A DNA stretch of 64,000 nucleotides from Prorocentrum cordatum (GCA_963575745.1 CAUYUJ010021688.1:62501-126500), one strand, 5' to 3'; shown: positions 32,081-41,381, counted from the stretch's first letter. Notes: a model not told the origin generated them from the sequence alone. A program made the numbers and translations.

Positions 32081-33868
32081 CTAGGGGAGAGGCGGCGCCT
32101 GATTGAGACGTCCGTCTTCGACAGCCTGCGCGTGGTCGGCGTCGGGAACGCTTTGGTCCAGGGTGGCGGCCGCCCTGGCCCTCAGGCTCAGTCCCAGTGC
32201 ACGAGTGTGCTCCAGGTCATTGGCCAAGCGTCGCTCTGACCGTGGGGCGTGCACAAAGGCCAAGAGAAATGTCAACGGGGACAGCTGGTGGGCAAACAAC
32301 TCCGCTGGGTTCTGGCGAAGGTAGTAGATCTGGTCGAGCGCCCAACACTGCCTCCAGAACTGGATTTCAGAAGGGGCTTCGTCCACGCGATACCAGGGAA
32401 CATCATCGCTCGGGGGGCGCTTCGCCTTGGTTTCGTCCTCGTGGAACTGACCTCCCTTTGCACTGTTATAGACCACTATGCACCTGTTGGAGGGATACCT
32501 GGCTGAAGGGCCAAGACCTAGCGCCTGTGCGTCCCTGGGGTGGGTGGGAACTCCCAGAGCGGGAGGCCACCAGACTGTGACGTCTGCGATCTTGTCGACT
32601 GTAGGGCCTTTGACGGAAATATAATGCCCCCTGCTTTCCTTGTCGCGTTCCAGGGGTCTGGATGCAACCTTGCACATTGAAGGCCACTCCAGCAAGAGGA
32701 GTTCTTTTCCGTCGGGTAGGTTCATAGCATTCCGCAGCCGGAAGGTGCCCAGGTCGTCAATCCTGGAGACACGAACTCTGAGAGCACAGTTACCTCTCCT
32801 GGCGAGATCCTCTCGCGTGGAGCCTTTACCGTCGTCTACCGTCTCCGCCGAGGCCTGGCTTTCCACCCAGGCGATTCTCCGTAGCGTTTGCCCTCGGTCT
32901 TGTAAAGAGAAAGGCCATTGTGAGGGGAGACGAACGGCACCGATCAGCTCCCCGAGCGCCGCCTTGGGATGAACCCTGGAATGCGGGGAGCCCAGGGGAG
33001 CCGAGTAGAGACTGGCGACGTCCGTGGCCGCCTGCATGGCCAACGACTCCTCCAGGACAGCTGGGCTAGTCGGAGAGAGGGTGTCATTTTCTGAGGGCAT
33101 CGCACTATCTTCGGCCAAGACAACCGTTCGCTGCTGACTGGGCGGGCTCCAGGCGGGAGGAGGGCGAGACGGCGGGGGCGGGGGGGGAGGCAAGACTGAG
33201 GCGCCGGTGGTCTGTCCAGGGACAGTAGGGAGTGGCCCGATGGTCGATTTTGCTCGCATCCGGTTCCCTTCGCCGCACTCGGCCAGCCTGAGGCCTTCTC
33301 TTAAGGCGCCCCTCTTGTCCATCATGTGTGACCGCACCCTTTCCGGGTCCACCCTGGTGCCCCCGGGGCAGTTGTACGTCGGCGGATCGTCCAAGAGGGG
33401 GTAGGTGGTGGGCACGTACAGCGCGTCATCTGGGATCGAAATGCCAGGGGGCGCACGAACCCCGTCACGGGTAACCGAGGGTTGGACTGGCTTCCATCCA
33501 GGCCAGGGCTTCCGCACGATGGACTCCTGGTGGAACGAATCGCAAGATTCCCCTCCACAATTGCTCCAGAGATTTCCAGGAGTGATGTACGCGTTAGGGT
33601 CTGGCCACCCGTCCTGGCACCGTGCTTCAGACATCTGGTAGTGCCTTTCGCTTAGGATGTGCTCTGTGTCGTCCACGGGCCCCCGGCAGATCTCACACCA
33701 GTGCCGCCACCCGCCGTGGAAGTAGACCCAACGCATCCAGGGACAGAAGCGGGCGAGAAAGACACGCGTGCCCATGCGCACTGGAGGCCCGTCGTCACTG
33801 CACTGCTGGCAGGAGGGCCATCGACGGATGGGGCCTTGGTTGCTTTTGGGCATGATCCAGGGCGTCAC
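32081..33868 (-). CDS. Helicase-unit N-terminal ORF with C2H2-like finger
   Basis: A 595-codon frame upstream of, and in phase with, the helicase, separated by a single TAG at 32081. The first about 17 codons lie in the LINE 3' end, so the true start is probably later, for example near MGTRVFLARF (about 33778). Residues about 55-80 (WCEICRGPVDDTEHILSERH) fit C-x2-C-x8-H-x5-H, a possible zinc finger. A proline-rich linker (PPPPPPPSRPPPAW) follows at about 230. The region FRLRNAMNLPDGKELLLLEW to TVDKIADVTVWWPP looks like a beta-rich domain before the helicase core, as UPF1-like helicases often have. Confidence 0.55.
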   Translation of the reverse strand: MTPWIMPKSNQGPIRRWPSCQQCSDDGPPVRMGTRVFLARFCPWMRWVYFHGGWRHWCEICRGPVDDTEHILSERHYQMSEARCQDGWPDPNAYITPGNLWSNCGGESCDSFHQESIVRKPWPGWKPVQPSVTRDGVRAPPGISIPDDALYVPTTYPLLDDPPTYNCPGGTRVDPERVRSHMMDKRGALREGLRLAECGEGNRMRAKSTIGPLPTVPGQTTGASVLPPPPPPPSRPPPAWSPPSQQRTVVLAEDSAMPSENDTLSPTSPAVLEESLAMQAATDVASLYSAPLGSPHSRVHPKAALGELIGAVRLPSQWPFSLQDRGQTLRRIAWVESQASAETVDDGKGSTREDLARRGNCALRVRVSRIDDLGTFRLRNAMNLPDGKELLLLEWPSMCKVASRPLERDKESRGHYISVKGPTVDKIADVTVWWPPALGVPTHPRDAQALGLGPSARYPSNRCIVVYNSAKGGQFHEDETKAKRPPSDDVPWYRVDEAPSEIQFWRQCWALDQIYYLRQNPAELFAHQLSPLTFLLAFVHAPRSERRLANDLEHTRALGLSLRARAAATLDQSVPDADHAQAVEDGRLNQAPPLP

Positions 33869-33880
33869 ACGATCCAGGGT

Positions 33881-33924
33881 GGCAGCTGAAGGCTGCTATA
33901 TTTTGTTCGGCAGCTGAAGGCTGC
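33881..33924 (-). promoter_or_regulatory. Paired hairpins at the LINE 3' end
   Basis: GGCAGCTGAAGGCTGC occurs twice (33881-33896 and 33909-33924), preceded by TCCAGGGT at 33873. Each copy pairs GCAGC with GCTGC. The pair and its spacing are kept in the truncated copy at 24276-24320, supporting a role in 3'-end recognition during target-primed reverse transcription. Confidence 0.55.
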
Positions 33925-34000
33925 GACCCGCCAGGACCTTAGTGCGTCGCGGCGGGGGGCGATCAAAGGAGAGGGGGGGGGAGGAGGATTTACGAGAGCA

Positions 34001-35629
34001 TCAACGCACAGCGCAACCTGTTCCAAGTCGCAGGAGGTCGACACCCGCAGCAAGGAAAAGGGAGGGGGGAGGGGGCTGGGAGCCTTCCCAGACGATCCAG
34101 GAGGTGACCGCCAGGTCGCCGGCGCGACGAAGGGCGCCGGCCCAGAAAACTCCTAGTGTCGCGAGACGGTCGGCAGCTTTATTGAGGCGACGACGCACAG
34201 CCTGCCATGTGAGGGTCCAGCCGGCCTCGCTGGCTTGTCTGAGGGCAAAATCTATCTGTTGTGCCAGGTGAAGCCGGCGATAGCGGCCAGTGCCGGCTCC
34301 GTACCGGATGGCCGCCAGGTTGTCGCCAACCACTCCCGCCCCTCGAAGGGCGCTGTTTACGTGGGGGAGCAGGGCGAGACCCGCTCTGCACCCGGAGGCC
34401 TCCGCCGTTTGTGCGTTGTCGCAGTCTGGGAGCGCAACGACAGCGACAGCGACAATGCGCGGGCAGCCGCGGCGCGGGTCATGTCTCCAGAGGACAGCGG
34501 CCGCACCGGAGGCCTTATCACCTTCCCCGATCCGTCGAGCCCCACCATCGAAAGTGAGCTCATAGGGCCATTGGGCAGTGTCGGCTGCGGGGAGCGGGGA
34601 GTCACTGACGGTGATTTCTTCGCCTGCGTCCATGCCCCTGCCGGCTCTGAGCACCAGAGTATGCAGGTCGCAGAGTCTGCAGTAGGTCTCGGTCCATAGG
34701 GCACTGGGGGGCCTGTCCGTCCTAGGGCAGGGGAACCAGCCAACCCCCGGAGGCATCCAGCTCGCCCTGGGGTCGCAAGTTTGGAGAACAGCGAGGCGGT
34801 CCCCGCTCCGCGCGGCCCTGATCGCGACAGGGAAGCGCCGGATTTCCCCCCCTGCGCGCGGAGCTTGTCTGCCGAGGTGCGGCCCTGCAGCCCCGCGAAT
34901 GCGCAGCAGGCGTGGCCCTTGGGGATCGCACTGTTGGCAGGGGTCGAGCATGGGGGCCCAGACGGCGGTTTCGTCTGCAGGTGCAGTCGGGGCCTGCCCT
35001 TCTTCCATGTCGCCCTCGTCTTCGTCGTCTTCCTGGAGGTCAGTATCAGGCACAGCGATTCCCTGGACGATGAGTCCGGCAGCTTCGTCAGCCCCGATGG
35101 GCGCGCAGTCCAGGTTCACGCAGTATCTGAAGGAGGTCTGGTGCAGAAGGCGGCAGACAAGCCTCTGGTGCTGACCCCTGGTGCACATCGCGGTAGGAAG
35201 GTCTCTAGGGTGGTCTGGGTCTCTAGCTTTCTCCCAGGCGAGGGCAGCAGCGGGACACCAGCACCACACGTGCTCGGCGGTGGCTTCACCCAGGCCGCAG
35301 AGAGGGCAGGCTCCATAGAGTCCTTGCCGGATAGGAATGCTGATGCTGCCGAGTTGCCTTCTTCGCTCTGCAGCTAGCGAACGCAGGCCTTCGGGTAATG
35401 CGTCTTCGCCAAGGAGGGGCCAGAGAGAAGCCTCTCCAGTCCAGGGCCCGAGGCACGAGTCACACCAGACCTGGCCGCTATCCGGTTGCCCGGCGGTGAG
35501 CCAGACTCTTCTGGCCGCCCTGCCGCAGCCGCACTGATGGGGGATCCTGTCAGCAACACTCCGTCGACGCGCGGACCCGGGCAGTCCGTTAGCCAGGATT
35601 CGAAGGACGTGCCGCGGTGAAGGAGGCAC
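34001..35629 (-). CDS. LINE C-terminal ORF: zinc motif and RNase H
   Basis: A 542-codon frame. Residues 108-125 (CPLCGLGEATAEHVWCWC) form the Cys/His cluster common after LINE reverse transcriptases, and an earlier CGCG...WCDSC pair lies at 33-59. An acidic linker (LQEDDEDEGDMEEGQ) follows. RNase H spans about 355-495 with Asp361 (ELTFDGG), Glu410 (QTAEASG), Asp436 (VVGDNLA) and Asp487 (NKAADRLA), so the DEDD catalytic set is complete. RNase H would remove the RNA template during reverse transcription. The start given is GTG; the frame overlaps the RT frame by 41 bp in the +1 phase, so a frameshift or an indel joins them. Confidence 0.85.
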   Translation of the reverse strand: MPPSPRHVLRILANGLPGSARRRSVADRIPHQCGCGRAARRVWLTAGQPDSGQVWCDSCLGPWTGEASLWPLLGEDALPEGLRSLAAERRRQLGSISIPIRQGLYGACPLCGLGEATAEHVWCWCPAAALAWEKARDPDHPRDLPTAMCTRGQHQRLVCRLLHQTSFRYCVNLDCAPIGADEAAGLIVQGIAVPDTDLQEDDEDEGDMEEGQAPTAPADETAVWAPMLDPCQQCDPQGPRLLRIRGAAGPHLGRQAPRAGGEIRRFPVAIRAARSGDRLAVLQTCDPRASWMPPGVGWFPCPRTDRPPSALWTETYCRLCDLHTLVLRAGRGMDAGEEITVSDSPLPAADTAQWPYELTFDGGARRIGEGDKASGAAAVLWRHDPRRGCPRIVAVAVVALPDCDNAQTAEASGCRAGLALLPHVNSALRGAGVVGDNLAAIRYGAGTGRYRRLHLAQQIDFALRQASEAGWTLTWQAVRRRLNKAADRLATLGVFWAGALRRAGDLAVTSWIVWEGSQPPPPSLFLAAGVDLLRLGTGCAVR

Positions 35630-38312
35630 TGTGCCACAGGAGAGACCATTCCGCGCCGTCAGTTTGGGCCCACCTTCGCTCGTCGCTGGTTGTGGAGAAC
35701 CAGCTGCTCACGACGTGCCCGCGAAGCTGCGTCCAAGCCGCGACGTATACTACACGTCCGAAGTAGCGAGCCCGGCGTCGGGGGGGCTCTCTCATCGCAT
35801 GATTGAACAGGTCTGCAGCCCTGGCGTCAGTCAGAATTTTGGAGCCCGGCCTGCGCAGTTCATCCCGTGGGATGAATTCCCGAGCCCACTTTACAAGTTT
35901 GTTCCACCTTCTCCCTGCCTTGTGCCGCGCCTGCGTAGGTCCCCACAGGTCATCCAGGGCATGCGCCCTGGTCGCAATCGCCCGCGAGGTGGCGACTGGG
36001 CACTTGGGGCAGCCAGGGACTTGGAAGCGGATGCCCAGGCTGGCGAGGATGTTGTCGGGAATCCAGGAGGCGGAGGCGAGGCCGAGGGCGACCCTCAGCT
36101 GGGCCCGAAGCGCCCTCTCTTGCACGGTGTCTGGAAGGGCGTAGTGGGATGGGTAGGGGATAAGCGCGATGAGGTAGGTGTTCCAGGCGAGGGCGGTTTT
36201 GGTGGGAGACATGCCGGCAAGGTGCAGGGCCATGGCTCGGTCCCGAAGTTTGGGGAGAGGTTTGCCCCAGGTGCCGGCAACGAGGGCGTCGAGTTGCCCC
36301 CTTGTCATGGCACCCCTGGCCGGCAAGCTTTCTCCTTCGGCGGCCCGAGATACGACGCAGGCGCCAAGGTAGGGCCACTGAGAGCGGACAGCGGACGAGC
36401 CAAAAGGGGCGTAGTCCCAGGTACGTCTCCACCACTCGTGGTTGCTGGCAGGAACCAGTGCCGTTTTAAAGTTGCAATTGCATGGGCGGCTCCAGGGGGT
36501 GCACTGCGCGGCGATTCCGGGGCCGCCGGTTCGACTGATCATTTCCAGGATGAGCCCCGCCGGCAGGCCAGTAACTGTTGCGGCGATGCCGTTATCACTG
36601 AAGTCGACAGGGGCAGTGTCTAGGTACCGCCTGACGTTGATTCCGGATGGGGCTTCAATGCCCCTGCACTTGTGGGCTTCGACGAGGAGCCCTACCGCTC
36701 TTGCGAGCCAGGGTAGGGCAATGCCGGCGCGTAGTGCTTGGGCGGTGGCGCCCAATAGGGCGGCCAGATCATCCACGTAAGTAGGATCGCCTGCCCCGGT
36801 GATGTCGGCTAGGGCGCTGATGAGGGGGTCATAGCCCAGGCACCAGAGGAGTGGGGAGGCTGTGCCTCCCATTCCGATGGACCGCAAGAGTTTCCTTATT
36901 CGGCTCTTGCACCTACCTTTGCAGGTGCGCACGCTCCTGCTGCCGACGAGGCAATCTACGGAGTGCAGGAGCCAGCTAGGGAATTGCCACCGCCTCGCCA
37001 GCTGCCCCATCCATTGCAAGGATATGCGCTCGAAGGCTTTGTTCTGGTCGCAGAAGAGGACAGCTGTGCTTGGGGCAGGGCCTAGGTGCCTTGCAGCGCC
37101 CTGTATACACTGGTCAACGGCGTCTTGGTGCGCGCCAAGCAGGGCGGCCCATGAGGGCCCGGGCGCGGTGTCGGCAACCGGATCCAGGGCGAGGTGTTTA
37201 GTGGCAGCGGCGATGTTGGGACCGCACTGCCCCCCACGCTTGGCGGCCTGATTGGGACTAAGCCTGGGTTCGATCACGGGGCCAAGGCAGTCGGCCATGG
37301 TTGCTCCGCGCAGTCTTCGAAGGCACGTGGGGAGCTGCAGGGGACGCATGTCGTTGGGAAGCTCGGCGGCCGGCCCCTTGCCGATCCAGGCCAGGAGGTC
37401 CACGGAGGGACCGAGGACCAGGTCCAAGAGCTCTGGACTTAGCTCCGCGGCGTACCAGGCCTGCGCGAGAAGTCCAGCAACGAAGCGCGCTCCGGGGTGG
37501 CACAGCTCGCAAGGCTCTCCGTCCACGCCGGGGGCACTGCCACAGGGGCCCAGGACGATGGACGCGATCCTGCCCCACTGCGGGCTGGGAGAGTGTGGGA
37601 AATGCCCGCCCAATGTCCTTCTGCCTGAAGTACTCGTCCAGGATACGGTCCGCAGCCGGGGGAAGGGGGGGGCGGTTTGCCAGATCGGGCTTCGGCTCCG
37701 CCATAGAACATCGTCCACTTCCTTCGTGCGCTCCTTCCAACTTCCGCCCACATCACGTACTCCGAGTATGGCGTGTGTCCTGACGAAGATTTCTCGTCCC
37801 GCCCTGTAGTGGGAGGCGAGGGCGGGGAGCTCGACCCCGGGGCCCCTTTGCGCGGGAGTGAGGCGGGCGGCGCGTCTCTGCGCCGCATCGTTGTCCCATC
37901 TCCGTAGCCAGCGGGCCGCCTGCTGCGGTGTCAAGTCATTGCCGTCCCACTCATATTCAGCGAGCCAGGCCGCCAGTGCCCCTACCGGGCGTGTCGCGGA
38001 GTCCGATCTTACTGCGGCCGCGAGCAGGGTCCCTGGCGAGCGGTTGGTTTTGCTTCTGCGCCACTTCCTCCACCAGTCCTGTATGGCAGCGGACATGGCG
38101 TGGCGACCAAGAAAGAGAAGGGCAGGGGCAGGCAGTAGCGGGACGGTATGATCAGCACCCGGGTTGGGGGCCTGGGGCGGAGCGGAGGGTTCCTGTTCTC
38201 TTTCTCCTTCGCCGTCGTCGTTGTCACTGTGGCTGGTTGGGAACTGCCCAGGCGTTGCCGGGCGGACCCAGTCGGCGGGTTGCAAGAGGCCCGTCAGATC
38301 GACATCGGGCAA
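35589..38312 (-). CDS. LINE reverse transcriptase
   Basis: A 907-codon frame. Catalytic motifs are Asp422 in VLFCDQNKAFERISLQW (motif A), SIGMGGTASPLLW at about 478-490 (motif B) and YVDD at 512-515 (motif C). After the palm come thumb-like helices and a long C-terminal region (WRRTWDYAPFGSSAVRSQWP, YPSHYALPDTVQERALRAQL) leading into the zinc/RNase H frame. GVDGEPCEL and LPNDMRPLQLP fit the fingers. The first codon given is TTG: the frame is open upstream to a TAG at 38325, beyond which the APE domain is in the same phase, so APE and RT were one polyprotein. The enzyme copies element RNA at a nicked target site. Confidence 0.9.
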   Translation of the reverse strand: MPDVDLTGLLQPADWVRPATPGQFPTSHSDNDDGEGEREQEPSAPPQAPNPGADHTVPLLPAPALLFLGRHAMSAAIQDWWRKWRRSKTNRSPGTLLAAAVRSDSATRPVGALAAWLAEYEWDGNDLTPQQAARWLRRWDNDAAQRRAARLTPAQRGPGVELPALASHYRAGREIFVRTHAILGVRDVGGSWKERTKEVDDVLWRSRSPIWQTAPPFPRLRTVSWTSTSGRRTLGGHFPHSPSPQWGRIASIVLGPCGSAPGVDGEPCELCHPGARFVAGLLAQAWYAAELSPELLDLVLGPSVDLLAWIGKGPAAELPNDMRPLQLPTCLRRLRGATMADCLGPVIEPRLSPNQAAKRGGQCGPNIAAATKHLALDPVADTAPGPSWAALLGAHQDAVDQCIQGAARHLGPAPSTAVLFCDQNKAFERISLQWMGQLARRWQFPSWLLHSVDCLVGSRSVRTCKGRCKSRIRKLLRSIGMGGTASPLLWCLGYDPLISALADITGAGDPTYVDDLAALLGATAQALRAGIALPWLARAVGLLVEAHKCRGIEAPSGINVRRYLDTAPVDFSDNGIAATVTGLPAGLILEMISRTGGPGIAAQCTPWSRPCNCNFKTALVPASNHEWWRRTWDYAPFGSSAVRSQWPYLGACVVSRAAEGESLPARGAMTRGQLDALVAGTWGKPLPKLRDRAMALHLAGMSPTKTALAWNTYLIALIPYPSHYALPDTVQERALRAQLRVALGLASASWIPDNILASLGIRFQVPGCPKCPVATSRAIATRAHALDDLWGPTQARHKAGRRWNKLVKWAREFIPRDELRRPGSKILTDARAADLFNHAMREPPRRRARYFGRVVYVAAWTQLRGHVVSSWFSTTSDERRWAQTDGAEWSLLWHSASFTAARPSNPG

Positions 38313-38324
38313 CCCAAAAGTACG

Positions 38325-39785
38325 CTAGAGAAAGGAGTACAAGGTCCTTAATTCCGCGTGTGCCTCGCTTGGGAGTAGGCGCAGTTCACCCGCGCGAGTG
38401 GTGTTGTCCCTGCGGGTTCTGGGGGCGCCCTGTGGTTCCAGGTACAGGATGGCATGGTCTGAGACAGAGGGTTTCCAGGCCTTCCTGACTCCGTAGGCCC
38501 CAAGCTGTCGAATCGGGCACGCGACAATGTCAATCTGTGATTCATTGTCAGCGTCCACTCTGGTGGGCCCGTCGCAGTGGCAGACGGTTGATCCAGTCAG
38601 TGAGAGCAGGTCAACGAGGGCCGCAGCCTTATCTGTTTCGCCGTCTCTGGGGTTGTCCAACTGGATGTTAACGTCACCCCCCCAGTACGTAGGGGTATCG
38701 TCCCATCTTTCAACGGCCTGTCTGATGGCCTCAATGGTCTCGGCTTTTCTGGATGGTGGGAGGTAAACCGAGACGAGGCGGTAGGTCCCTTCACCTCGCC
38801 TGATGGTGGCTGCAATGGCGCAACCGGGGGCGAGGTCTTCCGCCCAGAGGAGCGTCGTGCCGTGCGGAATGATAATCGCCACTCCGCCGGCGCAGCCTCC
38901 GGCTGGTCCGCTGTAGGCTGGAGAGGTGACGAGCGTGCGAGCGTGAAACATGGTGGACCAGACCGCCGCCTCGTGCTCCGTCCAGTGGGTCTCCTGTATA
39001 AGTCCAATCCTGCCGTTGGTAGTCATCTGCGTTAAGAAGGCGTGCTTAATCATGTCTTTATGAGCAGTCGTACTTTTGAGACACCTAACGTTCCAGCAGC
39101 CCACTTTGAGCGTACCAGCCTGCGTGGCGTTAGAGATGGCGTCGACCAGGGCACGGAGGGGGAGGTCGCCACAGAGATCCGCCCAGGTGGGGTTGTCCCA
39201 GGGGGTGGGTTGTAAGAAGGCCCAAGGGGATCGCGGCCGCCGGACGGTGCGGTTGCTGTGCAGTGCTAGGGCGCGGCTCAGGGAGGAGCAGGCGTGTTGC
39301 CAGGCTCTGGTTCTCGCCCCCGGAACGAGATTCGTGAGCGGGGGAGACCCAAGGGCAAGATGAAGCGTCCCTGGGTCTTCGTGCGAATCTAGGGGAACGG
39401 CAGCCCTTGATCGAGGAGCTGCTGCTGCAGCATAGTTCTGACTAAGTCGTCTGGACAAGGATTCCCAGCGAGCGACGCCCAAGGGCAGTTTCTGTCGGCG
39501 AAGGTACGCGTCTGCCTCCAAGCAGTCCAAATGTGGTTTTCTGTCGGAGGTTCGTGCTGACGGCCGGGGATGTTCTCGTTCCTGCTTCATTCCAGGATGG
39601 CGGTAACGAGTCTGCGCTGGAGGCACCTCGGGTCCAGGTGTGTCCCCACGGCGTCGTAGAGCTTCCTCCCTCTGATGTCCAGGGACCGAAAGTAGGACCC
39701 GAGGCCCACTGCTCGGGCCCGTTCTTCTGGGGATGGGATCCTGAGTCCGTGCTCTCTTCCGTGCGCCAGCAGCCATCCTGTCCAA
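38325..39785 (-). CDS. LINE AP-endonuclease domain
   Basis: A 486-codon frame whose second half is an exonuclease-endonuclease-phosphatase domain: VGCWNVRCLK (Asn232), GLIQETHW (Glu265), LVSVYLPPS, YWGGDVNIQLD (Asp371, Asn373), SQIDIVAC (Asp419) and SDHAILYL (Asp443, His444). These are the LINE endonuclease residues that nick target DNA. Residues 1-220 are basic and probably disordered, the tail of ORF1-like sequence. It ends in TAG at 38325 and continues in phase as RT. The first codon is TTG, so this is a frame limit. The upstream remnant (40303-39587) overlaps it in another phase. Confidence 0.88.
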   Translation of the reverse strand: MDRMAAGARKRARTQDPIPRRTGPSSGPRVLLSVPGHQREEALRRRGDTPGPEVPPAQTRYRHPGMKQEREHPRPSARTSDRKPHLDCLEADAYLRRQKLPLGVARWESLSRRLSQNYAAAAAPRSRAAVPLDSHEDPGTLHLALGSPPLTNLVPGARTRAWQHACSSLSRALALHSNRTVRRPRSPWAFLQPTPWDNPTWADLCGDLPLRALVDAISNATQAGTLKVGCWNVRCLKSTTAHKDMIKHAFLTQMTTNGRIGLIQETHWTEHEAAVWSTMFHARTLVTSPAYSGPAGGCAGGVAIIIPHGTTLLWAEDLAPGCAIAATIRRGEGTYRLVSVYLPPSRKAETIEAIRQAVERWDDTPTYWGGDVNIQLDNPRDGETDKAAALVDLLSLTGSTVCHCDGPTRVDADNESQIDIVACPIRQLGAYGVRKAWKPSVSDHAILYLEPQGAPRTRRDNTTRAGELRLLPSEAHAELRTLYSFL

Positions 39786-40303
39786 GCCTTCGCTTTCCCT
39801 TCGCTGGCTAGACTCTCACGCTCCCTTCCGTGACAGACGATCGTCAATCCTTCTGTGCAGCCTTGGAAACTACGCTCGGCTCCGGTTTCCGCAAGGATGC
39901 TCTTAATGCCGCTCCTGGTGTCGGCAAGGGTGCGGAGGAGCCACCTGTGGCTGCTGTCCTCGCTGTATAGAAGACACAGGGGATGCGCCTGGTAGCTGCA
40001 CGGAGCTATTGGCTCTGGGGCATTGGCGGGAGCTTTAGACTGGGTCCAGGTAAGGATGCGCCCGTCCGGCCTGTATGTCCATCGCCTTTCCCAGGGACTG
40101 GGGAGTCGGGGATAGATGACGAGGTCTTCTGCGGGAGGGCAGTTGCTGACCCATAGTCGATCCCTCGGGCTGGCGACAGTGGGGGCAGCATCTAGTTTAA
40201 AATCCAGCGTTTGGCAACAAGGACTCCTGTAACGAGCAGATTGGTTTACTCCTATAAATCCAACAAGTGCAACGGTGTGTGAGCAATACTGACAATATGA
40301 CAC
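39587..40303 (-). CDS. N-terminal LINE remnant, unknown
   Basis: A 238-codon frame overlapping the APE frame in another phase and ending in TGA. Coherent stretches include LSPWERRWTYRPDGRILTW-like sequence and GLTIVCHGRERESLASEGKA. The first about 40 residues come from AT-richer DNA at the 5' boundary and look non-element. Probably the end of ORF1 or of a longer polyprotein cut by truncation. No known domain. Confidence 0.4.
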   Translation of the reverse strand: MSYCQYCSHTVALVGFIGVNQSARYRSPCCQTLDFKLDAAPTVASPRDRLWVSNCPPAEDLVIYPRLPSPWERRWTYRPDGRILTWTQSKAPANAPEPIAPCSYQAHPLCLLYSEDSSHRWLLRTLADTRSGIKSILAETGAERSFQGCTEGLTIVCHGRERESLASEGKAKAWTGWLLAHGREHGLRIPSPEERARAVGLGSYFRSLDIRGRKLYDAVGTHLDPRCLQRRLVTAILE

Positions 40304-41381
40304 GTGTTTTTTTGTTATTTTATCCAGGTACTATGATTGAATATGTTCTATCGATGCGCTAACAAAGAATACCAAAAAGAGTATACACCTCCGTTATCTG
40401 AGAATATCGGCGAACCATTTCTCAGGATGCAATCGATCCAATCGCTAAAAATAGGATGCGTCCCTATCTCGAAAGAAGGGAATGCTATCACTCCTATTAT
40501 TAGAGAAAGGGTGCGAAAGTTGACAGTAGATGATGTTCTGAATGAAAGTTGTAACAAAGGTTGAGAGAAAATTGCCTAGAAGGTCAAAAACTTTGATACA
40601 TTCCAACTCGGTCTGACGAACTCGGTCGTGTCGTTTCAACTTGTTCTGAAGAACTCGGTCGCAGAGCGACTGTAAAAGCCAACACAACTGCAAAAGCTAG
40701 TTTGCAAATGGATGTTTCAAGAATTGTTCAGATAATGCTCAAGAAAGGCTACATCTCAACGCAAGTCTGATAAAATTGTTGATCCTGCATCACAACATAA
40801 CGTTTGCTATGCCGTTACGTCGATTGATGTACCAACAGGTCCTCGAATGAAAAGCCATATCATTCGGTCCTGGATTGATAATCCATAAGTGACACTCGCA
40901 CGTCGATTGATTTTCGCAACTGACACATTTTTCTATGGCAGCTAGATTGCCATACCTTTGAAGATTTGTACATCAGGTCTTTGTCTAGAGCTACATTCGA
41001 AAGACAGGTTCATTTTAGAACAAAATCGTAGCAAGACATGTATGGCTTTGGTCCTGGGCGCACAAAGTGCCCTCACCCCCAAAATTGTTGCAAACATGCT
41101 TGCCTCCATAACTCCCCTGGGACCCACGTACCGATTGGGATTCCTGAACTCTTGAGCTAGCCTATTTCGATTACAGATTGGGTGAAGAGACCCCGATTTC
41201 AAAGGGGCCGAATGCAATATTCCCTGATCTGCGTTTGTAGTGGACGGCCAGCACTGTCCGAACCCCCGGAGAGAAAGCATTGGATTCCTCTTCCCATAGT
41301 GGATGGACAAATCGTTCCAAAAGAAAGAATTTGAAGAGGACACTCATGCTGATTCCGATGTCTGGCGCGTACATTCTGATA
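40304..41381. other. AT-richer stretch without a gene I can support
   Basis: Clearly less GC-rich than both flanks. A 75-codon plus-strand frame (40337-40564) and a 133-codon minus frame (40942-41343) occur, but neither shows a domain or a compositional sign of coding. GAACTCGGTCG recurs three times near 40602-40670. Confidence 0.45.

Larger units (their letters stand above)
33850..40303 (-). mobile_element. LINE (non-LTR retrotransposon): ORF remnant, APE, RT, zinc, RNase H
   Basis: Minus-strand order is 40303-39587 (N-terminal remnant), 39785-38325 (AP endonuclease), 38312-35589 (RT), 35629-34001 (zinc and RNase H), then a 3' end with paired hairpins near 33924-33881. APE and RT are in one phase split by a TAG at 38325; RNase H is in the next phase with a 41-bp overlap. 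The active-site residues of all three enzymes are present, so it decayed recently or is only lightly damaged. The 5' end near 40210 meets AT-richer DNA and may be truncated. A 5'-truncated relative lies at 24.2-25.2 kb. Confidence 0.88.

Noticed and set aside
24234-40303. tRNA or rRNA genes
   Set aside because: A by-eye scan found no A-box/B-box pair with a foldable cloverleaf and no conserved rRNA block here or elsewhere in the window.
40337-40564. 75-codon plus-strand ORF in the AT-richer gap
   Set aside because: Short, no domain, and open frames of this length are common in such sequence.
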